The notes: generated from the sequence alone by a model not told the origin. A DNA stretch of 64,000 nucleotides from Doryteuthis pealeii (GCA_023376005.1 CM042145.1:16457022-16521021), one strand, 5' to 3'; counted from the first letter of the stretch, positions 45,168 through 56,852 are shown. A program made the numbers and translations.

Positions 45168-46678
45168 CTGCAACATGATATATTTAATTCAACAGAGACT
45201 CAAAACTGATAAGAACAACAAAGCAAAATTAATAGAAACAGTGCCAAGATATTTATAGAATGAATGTGTTAGACTATGGGGGGGGCGTGCATGTATGTGT
45301 GAGTGTGTGTGTGAGTGTGTGAGCGTATGTTGTGTGCAAGATATTTATAGAATGAATGTGTTATTAGACTATGGGTGTGTTGTGTATATATGTGTGAGCG
45401 TATGTTGTGTGCATGCATGTGTGTGTGCATGCAAGATATTTATAGAATGAATGTGTTATTAGACTATGGGTATGTGTGTATATATGTGTGAGCGTATGTT
45501 TGTGCATGCATGTGTGTGTGCATGCAAGATATTTATAGATGAATGTGTTATCGGTCTATGGTGGTGTGGTGTGAGTGTGAGTGTGTGTGTGTTGTGTGTA
45601 AATATAGAGGGGGGGGGCACTTAACAAAGATTGCATAAATATAAGAATTACATCTTATATACACAGTGAAGGCGTGAGGTGTAATGGTTAGTGTTCAAAT
45701 TCTGGATGAGGCTGTTTGCATTTCACATAGTGCTAATACCCTTGGGAAAGGTATGCATCCAACTATTCTCCATCCAGTTATGGATAAATGTAGGGCAGAC
45801 TGGGCTCTTTAACCTTGGCTAGATAACTTGTCTAGAAGGAAACTCTGAATTCAAAACTGTTAAATTTGCTTAAGAAATTGACCTTGTGTTACATCCTGCT
45901 CATGCAAAGGTATATATATATATATTATATATATATTATATATATATATATAGTGAAGAAGTGATACACAATTGTCATTTACTAGCTTAGCTTAGTTTAA
46001 CACAAGGTCAGAAGTATGGGACACCTAGTGAGAATCATCCTCAACTAACAATGGGCAACTAGCCATTACACTATATGAGGTTCCCAGAAGAAATACACAG
46101 TTTATCAACCTACTAGAAGCGGCTACCCAGCATCACCTGGGTAGAATGGTGGGGGGGGGGGAACAAAAACCTATGTACTGATTGTTTACTTTTGAGATGT
46201 ACAAATGCTGGACATTTTTTAAGTAGAATTTCAATGCTATTTCTATGTATATTTTAATTTTTAAATATTTCAAATCTAAATCAAATCTTCATTATTTTTG
46301 CATAAAAAGCAGGAACCAGTGGTATTAATGTGTATATATATATATTTACTTTGTCGTTAACTGTTTTTTTTTTGTAGTTTCATACGGACATATATACATA
46401 CATACACACCAACTGCCCTTTATATATGTATAGATGGAAGGGCACTTACCATAAAGGTTATTGTAGTTGGAAATGGAATCCACAAACTTGNNNNNNNNNN
46501 CACAACTTGAGTTCAAGTCCTAATCGAGACTGTTTTTCACTTTGTGCTAATGCCCTTTGGAAAGGTATTAATCCATCTATTCCACAAATTGCTTTTGTAG
46601 CCCTTTAAAAATGAGGGCACCATGACAACGACTAAGGGCAGTGTAGTAATTTATTTTTAGAATTTGCAAAATATTTTT
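45168..46678 (+). repeat. Segment A', direct copy with 10-N gap
   Basis: Same order as A from GATATATTxAATCAACAGAG onward, with many single-base deletions (CCCAGAAG for CCCAAGAAG, ACCTATG for ACCTAATG) and fewer tandem units. Ten Ns at 46,491-46,500 are flanked on both sides by the same CACAACTTG sequence. Unlike A it continues into a complete FB1 element. Confidence 0.85.
46491..46500. other. Assembly gap (10 N)
   Basis: Ends on either side overlap in sequence (CACAAACTTG / CACAACTTG), so no bases may really be missing. Confidence 0.95.
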
Positions 46679-47115
46679 GGTTAAATCGAAATTAACGGAC
46701 CTAAATTCCACCACTGTATTTCACCCAACCGAAAGAAGAAAAAAATACCAAAAATCAGGGAATTAACATAATCTAATGAAATTTTCAGTGTTGATATATT
46801 AATGAATAAAAGATATAATATACCAGTTATTTTATTTAAAAACTTTTACATTTTTTCAGGTCAGTTAACTTTGAACCACGTATCATGGAGAATCTGTGTT
46901 ACACCTCAAAGATATGTGGTTCAAAGTTAACTGACTTGAAAAAATGTAAAAGTTTTTAAATAAAATAACTAGTGCATTATATCTATTATTTATTAATATA
47001 TCAACACTGAAAATTTCATTAAATTTGGTTAATTCCATGATTTTTGGTATTTTCTTCCCTTTCGGCAGGGTGACTTACGATGGTGGAATTTAAGTCTGTT
47101 AAGTTCGATTTAACC
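46679..47115. mobile_element. Foldback DNA transposon FB1, copy 3 (437 bp)
   Basis: Perfect 8-bp target duplication ATATTTTT (46,671-46,678 and 47,116-47,123). Same ends and palindromic body as the 11.5 and 18.3 kb copies. Confidence 0.9.
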
Positions 47116-47349
47116 ATATTTTTTATTTGTAAAATGTAATAAGAATAAACAAAAAGCTTTGAAATCAAATATTTTTATTGGCAAATAATATAGATTATGG
47201 TGACTAAAATTATTAGCAATGATACATTGCAGTGGAACATTTTCAAAAAAGAAATCAAACTTTTCTTGGAATTTAAAACCACATGCCATCCTGGAAACCT
47301 GAAAATCATTCTGAGCAGACTTGTTTCATTTTTGTACAGTTATATTTCT

Positions 47350-47652
47350 TAGGCAAGTGGTGTAATGGTTAGAGTCGTAGGAAATGGACTCGTCGACCCG
47401 AGTTCAATTCCTGGACAAAGCTGTTTGCATTTCACATGGCACTAATACCCTTGGGAAAGGTATGAATCTAATTCTCCCTCCAGCTATGGGTAAATATCAG
47501 GGTAGACTGGGTTCTTTAACCATGGCTAGGTAACCAGTCTAGAAGGAAAACTCTGAATTCAAACCTGTTAAACTCCGCTTAAGAAATTGATCTTGTGTCA
47601 CATCCTGTTCGTGCAGAGGGGTTGGTAAATATATATATATATATATATATAT
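47350..47652 (+). mobile_element. SINE-B, full-length reference copy
   Basis: The most complete copy: head GTGGTGTAATGGTTAGAGTC, B box GAGTTCAATTCC, body, 3' end GTGCAGAGGGGTTGGTAAAT and a (TA)n tail of about 25 bp. Confidence 0.9.
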
Positions 47653-47804
47653 TTTTAACCACATTGACTGATATTACTATCCAAAATATTTATCATAGGA
47701 TTTTATACTTTTTCCACTAAATGTAGAACAATGAGAGTTGTACAATTTACAGAGCCATATTTTTACCTGGTTTCATTTAAATAAGTTTTATTAAGTTGGA
47801 TTGT

Positions 47805-48330
47805 GCCAACATGAACAGCATGTTCTCCATCCTCTGCAAGAGGTGCCTTCGCTGGCTTGGACATGACAGGAGGATGGAAAATGGCCACAAAAAGATCTTT
47901 TGTATGGCGAATTAGTAAAAGGCTCCCGATCGGTAGGTAGACCACGCCTACGCTTTAAAGATGTCTGTGGGAGAGACATAAGGATATGCCACATTGACAC
48001 AAACAGAAAATCAAGTGGCCTGGTGCCTTAACATTAAGCAAGGCATGAAAAGGAGTGAGGTGGAGAGGAGAGTAGCCTCAACAGCAAAGAGAGCCAGAAA
48101 GAGGGAGAAAAAACAGCAGCCCCAGAAAGCATCACAGTTTGTGTACAGTCAGTGCACCAAAGACTGCCACTCAGGGATAGGCCTGCACAGCCACTTGCGC
48201 AGATGCAGATAATTTTTTTTATTTATTCATTTATTTTTTGGACACTACTCCATTGTCCTTAGTGGACAGAAAGGTGCCAACAATAAAAGCCAAATAGAAA
48301 GAAAAGTATTATAAATAGAGAAAAGGTCAC
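47805..48330 (+). pseudogene. LINE ORF2 C-terminus with zinc-finger-like motif
   Basis: Reads CLRWLGHDRRMENGHKK, frameshift, SVGRPRLRFKDVCGRDIR, frameshift, then MKRSEVERRVASTAKRARKR and CTKDCHSGIGLHSHLRRC before a stop at about 48,210. The order LGH-RRM / GRP-RFKDVCKRD / C-C-H-H finger is the C-terminus of a common RTE/jockey-type non-LTR retrotransposon group. It lacks RT and endonuclease. Downstream (48,230-48,320) is probably its 3'UTR. Confidence 0.8.
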
Positions 48331-48424
48331 ATTCAGGTCACTAGCGAATTTTGGCACAGGAAGCAGTTTGCTTGTAAGTTTGTCCTACATAAAAGGACAC
48401 ACAAAAGATAACCTTTGCACAATG

Positions 48425-48560
48425 CAGATGAAGGGGTACTCCACATTTCCCAAACCTCCAGAACTGGAACCTCACCATCAGTTAGAGTTTAACGTCATAC
48501 CCAGGACATGAAGACCCTCAGCCACCACCTTCTAGCACCCATATAAAGAGGGTTAGAGCT
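48425..48560 (+). repeat. Repeat R3, 3' fragment
   Basis: GATGAAGGGGTACTCCACAT through AGCCACCACCTTCTAGCACC. Followed by an antisense SINE-B fragment at 48,563-48,690. Confidence 0.75.
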
Positions 48561-48689
48561 AGGTGGGGAGATGGGAAGAAATGGTATTATGCTTTTCTCA
48601 AGGGCATAAGCACAAAGTGAAACACAAACAGTTTCATCTAAAATTTGAATTTGGCTTACAATTTTCTTTGATGATAACAGCTGCACCAC

Positions 48690-49205
48690 GCTTATCTCAT
48701 ATATATATGAGGATAATCCCAAAAGTCAGGTCTCCAAAGTGCTGGGGACGCAGGGAAACCAATTGTGTAGCTATTGGCAACACTGTTGTGTTTGTTTTGC
48801 ATGTGCCTGCCATGCTCAGTCTTGGCTTGGCAGTCATTTCTGATGGAGCTCCTGATTGACGCTTATCTCATATATATACGAGGATAATCCCAAAAGTCAG
48901 GTCTCCAAAGTGCTGGGGACGCAGGGAAACCAATTGTGTAGCTATTGGCAACACTGTTGTGTTTGTTTTGCATGTGCCTGCCATGCTCAGTCTTGGCTTG
49001 GCACTCATTTCTGATGGAGCTCCTGATTGACGCTTATCTCATATATACGAGGATAATCCCAAAAGTCAGGTCTCCAAAGTGTTGGGTATGCAAGGAAACC
49101 AATTGTGTAGCTATTGGCAACACTGTTATGTTTGTTTTGCATGTGCCTGCTTTGCTGCCACACTCAGTCTTGGCAGTTATTTCTGATGGAGCTCCTGATT
49201 GACAC
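48690..49205 (+). repeat. Three tandem mariner 5' ends (~170-bp unit)
   Basis: Each unit starts ATACGAGGATAATCCCAAAA, contains AGCTATTGGCAACACTGTTG and ends with TTTCTGATGGAGCTCCTGAT, where the mariner transposase ATG would lie. The third unit is the most divergent and runs into unrelated DNA at about 49,205. No transposase body follows. Confidence 0.85.
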
Positions 49206-49531
49206 TACCACCAAGTGTGATGTTTGTGTAATTATTTTTTTCCCAAGAATCTCACTCTTCTCTCTTTACCAAGAAATCATTAAAATATTGTCTCCGGATC
49301 GGGCAAAGCGGATTCTCTACAAATCAGCGTCGGAATTTACCAGGTTTCAGATGTTGTCTTTTTTCGGCTTAAATTGATGCAATAGCATTAGAAATAAGAA
49401 CTACACCTTGCTGCTTGTCTTTCAGCCAAATGCACTACACTAGCTTGCTTGCCCCCCCTCAGGCAAGGCCAACACAACTGTGATTCGATTGCCTTTCATC
49501 AGGATCTTCCCTTCATCAAAAAAGAGATTAC

Positions 49532-49563
<32 letters not shown>

Positions 49564-49924
49564 TTTAACCAAAAGCATGTTTGGTAACCATGATAATGTT
49601 ACAAGAGATAGAATTTTTTTCATGATATAATTAAGAATTCTATCCTTCAACAATTAAGGTGTTATTCAAAAGTTTGGGGAATTTGAAAAACAGAACATAA
49701 CATAGTACAAACTATTGTGATTTACAAGGCTTTCTGAAGAGAAGTCTTTGTGAATTAATCTACAACAGGCAAAAGAGGACTACTTGTGAGGATAGTGTGC
49801 AAAACTAAGTGTTTGTTAAATGCTTTGTTTTTTTTTTTGGGGGGGGGGGGGTTCATGATCAAATTCCTCGAAATTTTGAGTAGCACTTCAAGAAGAAATC
49901 ACATATGATAGACAGACATAGAGA

Positions 49925-49944
49925 TAGATAAATAGACAGATATA

Positions 49945-50009
<65 letters not shown>

Positions 50010-50290
50010 TAGATAGACATAGACATAGACAGGTAGATATAGATATAGAGATAGACATACAGATAGGTAGATATAGATAGACATAGAGATGGGTAGATAT
50101 AGATATAGAGATAGATGGGTAGATATAGAGATAGATGGGTAGAGATAGAGATAGATGGGTAGATATAGATATAGAGATAGATGGGTAGATATAGAGATAA
50201 GTAGATATAGAGATAGACAGACAGACATATGGATAGAGATAGATAGAAACAGACAGACATCTATTTATTACTATATCTATCTATCATCTC
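49925..50290. repeat. (TA)n, (GA)n and (GATA)-type satellite
   Basis: TA to 49,988, GA to about 50,009, then degenerate GATA/GATATA/GATGGGTA units. The Y/I/S/L-rich minus frames are translation artefacts. Confidence 0.95.
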
Positions 50291-51030
50291 ATAGAAATAA
50301 ATAGATAGATAGAGAGGTATTATACACAAAAAAAATGTATCAATGATTCTCTAATGGCTGATGTTCTAAATATTAAACATCTGATACAATACAAAAAATT
50401 TAAAAAATGATAAACATGCATACAGATTCATGCAAATAGTAAATACATTTTTTACATAACACAAATCAGTTGCAAATTTTTTCTATATATTTCTTCATTA
50501 AAAATTACACATTTTTTGGTTCTTCCTCTCCTGTTTTTTTTAAGGGTTTTAAAGGTTTTTCTTTCAAATGAAAGAGTTTTTATGTTTATACACATTTGAA
50601 TTTAGCTCATTCATTTCATATGTTTTATCCGGCTTTTGGCTCTATGGTGTTCTCGTCCCATCCAGTCTTAGGTTTTGAAAAAAAAAGAATTCTTTAGAAA
50701 AAACAGAAACCAAAACTTCTTTTTGAGGTCAATAGGTGTTTAGTTAACAATTCTTTAAAGTTACGGATAATTGAAATGATATTTAGAAAGGAAATCCAAA
50801 GATTTGATAAGAGTGGTATTATTATATAAGAAAAACACATTGTGCAAAATCATTTTATTGTTTGTTTTCTTGGAAACCACTAAAAAGAAAATTACAAAAG
50901 AAAAATAGATTTGAATATAAATTCCAGCTTAAAAAGACTGAATGCTATTCACTATTGCATTGTTGATTCATTTGATTTTCGTTGAATCTTTCTATTAATA
51001 ATACATCCTTTTTATTGACTTGTTATAAAT
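50291..51030. other. Unrecognised AT-rich DNA
   Basis: No repeat family or coding region recognised. Confidence 0.4.
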
Positions 51031-51039
51031 GGCAGTTCA

Positions 51040-51116
51040 TATATATATATAAATATATATCTGATGAGCCTAATTTTCAGTGTATATATATATATATATG
51101 ATGAACCTAATTTTCA

Positions 51117-51170
<54 letters not shown>

Positions 51171-51185
51171 GATTAACCTAATTTT

Positions 51186-51231
<46 letters not shown>

Positions 51232-51450
51232 AATGAGTCTAATTTTCAGTGTGTATATATATATATCTAATGAGTCTAATTTTAAGTGTAAACATCAAGT
51301 TTCCATAACATCCCGTGTTTGTCTACTTTTCTCCACATACTGTCGGATTAACCTCCTCACATTTCTACCATATATATATATATACATACATACATACACA
51401 CACACACATATCTAATGAGCCTTATTTTCAGTATATATATATATATACAG
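51040..51450. repeat. Compound repeat: 22-bp unit alternating with (TA)n
   Basis: Six copies of a unit near CTGATGAGCCTAATTTTCAG (51,061, 51,099, 51,169, 51,229, 51,267, 51,411), separated by TA tracts of different length. Confidence 0.9.
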
Positions 51451-51609
51451 ACTTGAGTTCTCTGGTTATTGTAAAAACATCCATCCAGTAAGTTTGTATC
51501 AATTAATTCTTCGTGTCTGGCTGACAGTCCCTGATAGCCATGAGGGTATGGAGCTTGACAGACAAAAATTCTGTGGGGTTTTGCACCCGGCTAGAGGTAG
51601 CTGTTAAAA

Positions 51610-51660
51610 AGTCAAGCCGCACTGATAAGAATTAAACTTCGAAACACGTGTCTGTGGATG
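51610..51660 (+). ncRNA. Hammerhead-ribozyme-like motif B
   Basis: Plus strand: CUGAUAA (51,622-51,628; one change, G to A, from CUGANGA), stem II GAA/UUC, GAAA (51,641-51,644), palindromic stem III ACACGUGU, cleavage triplet GUC ending at 51,652, stem I UGUGG pairing with CCGCA (5 bp, one wobble). Type I topology with a loop-less stem III. The substituted core G would probably abolish activity, so a recent relic is likely. Confidence 0.65.
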
Positions 51661-51694
51661 ACTGATATATATATATATATATATATATTTGGGA

Positions 51695-51825
51695 TTTAAT
51701 ACGAAGCATGAGTGATGTGTGAAATAAATGAGAAACTGAGTTGGATATTATGTACAGAGTTCCATTTTATTCCGTTCCAATATTTCGAATAATTACCTCA
51801 TTCTTTTAGACTCATCAGATATATC
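51695..51825 (-). repeat. Repeat with long-stem-II hammerhead-like core
   Basis: Minus strand has CUGAUGAG near 51,811-51,818 and GAAA about 25 nt downstream. A divergent copy lies at 41,370-41,505. Stem pairing is weak, so the ribozyme reading is tentative. Confidence 0.4.
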
Positions 51826-51937
51826 AACAAAAAGAATTGTAAAAAATTGAAGACGTAGAACAGGATAAGAACTCACAAAGTTTGCTTCTTTTTTTAAATT
51901 TTGGACGTTTAGAATACAAGCTGACCAGAGGATTGTT

Positions 51938-52335
51938 TGGTTTGGTTTGGTTTGGTTTGTTTTACGGCATATCAACCTCAGTGGGTCATTTAATGCCAAT
52001 AAAGTTTTGAAATAAATTCATTTTTAATGGATACTCAATTTTTTTTATAAATACATTTTTCTATTTAACCCATAGATGTGACCCCCAACAGGTACTACCA
52101 CTCCAGGTCAGAGTCGACAATGGAGCAATGGTGATGAATGGGTGCTCCACATTCCCCAAACCTCCAGAACTGGAACTTCACCATCCGATAGAGTAACGTC
52201 ATTCCCAGGACATGTAAACCCTCAGCCACCACCTTCAAGCACCCATATGATAAAAAGGGTTGGGGCTTGCCATAAGGGCAATAGGGTTGGGTCAATCATA
52301 TAGGTGCTAGGGCTTGAGAGGTCCAGAGGATTGTA
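51938..52335 (+). repeat. Repeat R3, longest 5' copy
   Basis: From (GGTTT)n GTTTTACGGCATATC to GTGCTAGGGCTTGAGAGGTC. Defines the 5' end missing from the 39.88-kb insertion. Confidence 0.85.
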
Positions 52336-52373
52336 AGTGTGAAACTTTGAGTCATGAGTTTGTATCCTGTTTT

Positions 52374-52622
52374 ACAGCTTAGCTCAGTCGGTAGAGCATC
52401 TACCTCAGAACCACAAGATTCCGGATTTGATACCACCCTTTGCCGACTCAACACCTGAGTAGCACAGCTTGGATCTGTGCATTAAGGTGAGGAGCTGATG
52501 GTAGGTGTAGCACTCCACCTCAAATGCAAAAACAATCTCCTTGGTCTAGCAATAGTAAAAAAGGGGATAGACTCTCTCCCTGTCCAGCTAATACTGACAA
52601 TAGGCCACTCTGCCTACTTACA
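52374..52622 (+). mobile_element. SINE-A, full-length reference copy
   Basis: Clear tRNA-like head: A box TTAGCTCAGTCGGTAGAGC (52,378-52,396) and B-box-like GGATTTGATACC, then the body to CACTCTGCCTACTTAC. The head lacks a credible full cloverleaf, so this is a SINE and not a tRNA gene. Confidence 0.9.
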
Positions 52623-53049
52623 GATTTTTTTTTTTTTTAAGAATTGAAATATATTGTGTATATTGCTCTGCATTTTTATGCATTGAGCACTGTAAAGATT
52701 TTACAATTAAAAAAACGCTCTTAGTATTAAATTTTTAGTCATTATTATATAGATTAATAGAGAGGAAATATACACACTGAAACAGTTAGTCATAGGAAAT
52801 GGATTAGAATTTTAGTCATTATTAAATAGATAGATAGATAGATATGATAAAGATGATGACTTACCGGGGAATAAAATATCGAGTTAATATTTCACGTTCA
52901 GCATTCAACAACATCGCGTTTGATATTTAACTTTTAAATGACACAATCAACTACATAGCATTCAACTTCACTGTGAAATTGTTTCCAACAATCATAATTG
53001 CATTATTCACTTCCGCAATTGCCTGTAATTAATCAAGATATTGATTAAT

Positions 53050-53105
53050 TCATTGCAATTAATCCTGAAGATCCTTTATGGTGAAACTTGAGTAGGTTAT
53101 TTCTA
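53050..53105 (+). ncRNA. Hammerhead-ribozyme-like motif D
   Basis: Plus strand: CUGAAGA (53,065-53,071), stem II CC/GG (outermost pair mismatched), GAAA (53,083-53,086), stem III ACU/AGU with loop UG, cleavage base A at 53,094, stem I GGUUA pairing with UAAUC (5 bp, one G-U). Same family as motif C at 40.95 kb. Confidence 0.6.
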
Positions 53106-53139
53106 TATACACCTTAATACTAGATAGATAGATAGAGGG

Positions 53140-53510
53140 GGGGATATACATGGTGAAACCATTATTGTCATAGGAAATGGATTTGACTAGTCATGGTCAT
53201 ATCCTGGACAAGGCTGTTTGTGTTTCATTTCACACTACTGCTCTTGGGAAAGGCATGAAAACCTCTCTTCTCCCCACCCTGTATACAGATAAGTAGGACA
53301 GACTGGGCTCTTTAGTATTGGTATGCTAAGACGTCTAGAAGAAAGAAAAACTTTCAAATTCAAATCCGAGAAGTGTTGTTTTGGAGAATCTATAGCACAC
53401 TGGTGCACATTCTTTCTGTTACCAAGTTGTATTAACCCAAATGCTCCTCCTCCACTACCACCACCACCACCACCACAGGAAGGATGCAACACAAGGTCAA
53501 CTGGGTATAT
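53140..53510 (+). mobile_element. SINE-B, divergent copy
   Basis: Body recognisable (GGACAAGGCTGTTTG, CTCTTGGGAAAGG, CAGACTGGGCTCTTTAG) but 3' half expanded, with a short (CCA)n near 53,450-53,477. Confidence 0.65.
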
Positions 53511-53624
53511 TCGGGTTTTGTCGTCCTGGCCTCCTGAAATACGCTAGGTGGTGCCTGGTAAATATTTGACTCGTGTTAATTATTAACAGACAAGCGGAGG
53601 CACGCATCCTTGCGCCCCTGATGC

Positions 53625-53865
53625 ACAAAAATCTAAAAGGACGCAGTAAAATCATATCCATGCATGCTAGGGTTTCTTTTTTCTTCCCTCACCAATTCAA
53701 GTTAACTGTAAATACATTCCAATAGTTTTTTAGAAATGAATTACACAGGATAGGTTACAAGGTAGGAGTTAGACGGCTCTTAGTTTGGACCCATAAAAAC
53801 ACTCATTCAAAGCAAATATGTGCATCCCAGGATGCACTAAGTCAAAAATCTATCAGCATCACTGT
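53625..53865 (+). repeat. Repeat R8, copy 2
   Basis: Matches 38,330-38,590 including ATCTAAAAGGACGCAGTAAA and CATCCCAGGATGCACTAA. Confidence 0.8.
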
Positions 53866-54655
53866 GTATATGTTGTCATATTTCGTTATTTATTATATAT
53901 TAAAAAGACTTTTGTCTTGAATTTATTTTATTTTTTAAATATTTAAATATAATTGCAAAAATCGTCTGTTCGTTTATTTTCAAATTTGAAAGCGAAACTT
54001 ACCGGTGAGGAGTTAAAATATGAACCTTTCATTAAGTTGATGATTTGGGGTGATTATTGGTTATTTGGTCCCAATTTGCAATTGGATGATAATTTTGCAG
54101 TGTCTGCATTCAAGCAAAACTTTCTTTTTTTTTTTTAAATCATCCAAATTCTCAGAATAAACGAGATAACTATGAAAAGTTAAATAAATTCCTTCACTCC
54201 TTCTCTAACAGAAGCATCAATATTATTATAGAGCACTATTATAATGAGAACCTAATAGGTTCATAGGTCATCTAATGATAAATTTAATATATTAATAAAA
54301 TTCTCATTACACACATAACCTCTGGCATAAATTATGGAATTAGCACACTTAACACATTTTTTCCAGAATCCTGGGATATTCCATATTTCCCCTGCATGGG
54401 TTGAAAAAAAAAATTATACCATTAATTCAAATAATTTAGTCTAGTTTGTTTAAGGCATATTTATGAAACTTGAAGGTTCATCTATTGAATAGAAAAATGT
54501 CTTGCATCTTATCTGTTATTAGTTTATTTACTGCTAAAGAAAAAATAAATAAAGTGAGCACCCTCCAAGGGTGCTAATTCCATAATTTTTGTTAAGTGTA
54601 ATATGAGGAAATAACAGATTGGGTAAAATACAACAAAATGTGATTAAAAATGGAG

Positions 54656-54659
<4 letters not shown>

Positions 54660-54714
<55 letters not shown>
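54660..54714. repeat. (TA)n microsatellite
   Basis: About 27 perfect TA units. Confidence 0.95.
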
Positions 54715-54717
<3 letters not shown>

Positions 54718-54764
54718 TGAACAAAAAGTAATAAGACAAGCAGGAATATTTCTTATATATTGTT

Positions 54765-54808
54765 TATTCTCAACTAGTTTCGACCTTAGGTCATGTCAGG
54801 AGAAAATT
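54765..54808 (-). ncRNA. Degenerate hammerhead-like motif F
   Basis: Minus strand: CUGACAU in place of CUGANGA, stem II GACC/GGUC, GAAA (54,778-54,781), palindromic stem III ACUAGU, stem I GAGAA pairing with UUCUC (5 bp). All helices are intact but the core between stem I and stem II is altered, so activity is unlikely. Confidence 0.5.
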
Positions 54809-55257
54809 TCTTATTTGAAGAAATTGTTTATAGATTTTTTGAAAGGGAGCATTATAGAAGAACTATAAAAATTTAAGTGTTTTTGAGGGTTTGACATGCT
54901 ATTAAAATCCGGGTAGACGAGTGTGTTAGTAGTAGCATGTCCATTTGTTCCGTGAAGAACCTCTATGAGGTGGGTTATTTTTTGAATGCTCTTATATATG
55001 TGAGGGAGGGTTCATGGGAGTTGTGTATATGACTATATGTGTATACATATAAATGTATGTGTGTGTTTACATATATGTAATGAATGTGAGTGTGGTATAT
55101 ATATATAATATATATACAACACATACATACACACACACACACAAAAACACGTGTTGGTAATTCAATTTAAAATAATTTTATCCATTCAACATTTTCTTTC
55201 CTTTATTTATTTATCCTTTCAACATATTGTCGGATTCATTTCCATTTTTCAACTTAT

Positions 55258-55269
55258 ATAATATATATA

Positions 55270-55310
<41 letters not shown>
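55258..55310. repeat. (TA)n microsatellite
   Basis: Imperfect then perfect TA tract. 55,311-56,070 to its right holds no recognised feature. Confidence 0.9.
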
Positions 55311-56077
55311 CCTGGAAAAAAAAGCACATCATAGCAAGAGATTTTTTTAGAGCAATATAATTAAAGTTTTTTAAGTTAGAGAATAAAGCAATTTCCAGTC
55401 CAATTTGTAGCTAAATGATAATTTTGTGTGGGTCTTTTTATCTATGTCAAACGTCATTGTTTTTCTTGAAATTTTTATCATATAACAAAGATAATTATGA
55501 GATGCTATTTAGAATCCTTCACTTCTTCCTAAATAGAAGTAGAAATATTATTATAGATATTACAACAGGTTTCCAACAGCCAAAACACATAATACTAAAA
55601 TGCAATGTAAATCTTAAATAAACAGACAAGAAATTCAATAAAAGATAAAAGTGATTAATTTCAGCATCTAATGAAGAAAAAAAATGAATGAAGCTTCTTT
55701 TACGTATTTCACTGACACAATCTTGAATTCACAGCATGATATTAGGATTATATATATTCTTACTTATACTTTTTTATTGTCCTTGATAATATTCTTTCTT
55801 GTAAATGAAAATCCTTTCCCTAATTATTCTATCACCTTTCTTTTTTTTTTTTTTGCTAATGCTGTCACGACACTAGTCAGTCTGAATAATTAATAGAATA
55901 AGAATGCTGTATCTTTGAACTCGAGAGAGCACACTGAATTACATCAGGTGAGAGCTCTTCTTTTTTTAACCAACAGACTTTTCATAATATTGCATATACA
56001 TAGATGTTCTACTTACTACCCACACAAATGAGAAACACTTCCAATAAGGCCACAATAGCTAAACATATTTCATATTA

Positions 56078-56612
56078 TCTTCTATTAATAATGGAGATTC
56101 AGTCTCTTTTTTCGTCTGTAACCGAAACTATGTCACTGCTTATGTCACAGTAATTTTTTTTTTTTTTTAATTCTATGAAAAATCGATTAAGAGTCAAATT
56201 TTCATGAAAATTTTGATATTTATTCACCTTAGATGAATCTATGTTTAAAATAGTTTTTCCAAAATATATTGGGGAAATTTTTTTTTTTTTTTTTTTTTAC
56301 TAGGTCCCCACCACCTTATTTCATTTTATGAAATCTGAACAAAATACATTTTACTCGTATGATTTTTTTCCTTAAAGATAAGAGTCTGAATAATCATATC
56401 AGAAAATTTTAGAAACATTTTTGAGGTCCTTAATGTCATAAAACAAAACAAATATCTCAGTGGAGTGGAGTGGATATGATGCATTTTAAGTAAGTATTTT
56501 TTTTTTTTAAATATTAAATGTTTTATTTTATTTATTTACGCCCCTTCCTTAGGCAATATCTTTATTTTTACACTGCCTGGAGGGTGTTTATTTATTTATT
56601 TCTTTTTGCTAG
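56078..56612 (+). mobile_element. Non-autonomous Helitron-like element H4
   Basis: A|TCTTCTATTAATAATGGAGA at the left; GCTAG|T at the right with a GCCTGGAGGGTG imperfect hairpin upstream. Shares the start and TGTCACTGCTTA with H3. Internal 56,170-56,350 is related to 10,285-10,470. Confidence 0.75.
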
Positions 56613-56664
56613 TTAACACAATAGCTCTATTCTATCAATAACTATCCAAGTAAGATGAGCAAGA

Positions 56665-56852
56665 CAAGCTGGAGAAGCAAGGATGAATTCATAAATGGCA
56701 TTCTCCTATAGACTTCTACACATGGGCTCACCAGTAAAAACTTACATTCATCAGCTCTGTGCAGATACTGGACACCATTTAGAGGACCTACCAATTAGAA
56801 TGACTGATAGGGACAGATGGTGAGAGTCAGCAAAGCTTGATGATATCATATG
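56665..56852 (+). pseudogene. RTE-like LINE C-terminus, second copy
   Basis: Decayed frame TYIHQLCADTGHHLEDLP, then RMTDRDRW, a stop, and residual AKLDDI; it aligns with the 16.4-kb fragment (TYIDQL...MNDREGW). Confidence 0.75.

Noticed and set aside
52374..52450. tRNA gene
   Set aside because: A and B boxes are present but the sequence continues into the SINE-A body, and there is no credible cloverleaf or acceptor stem.
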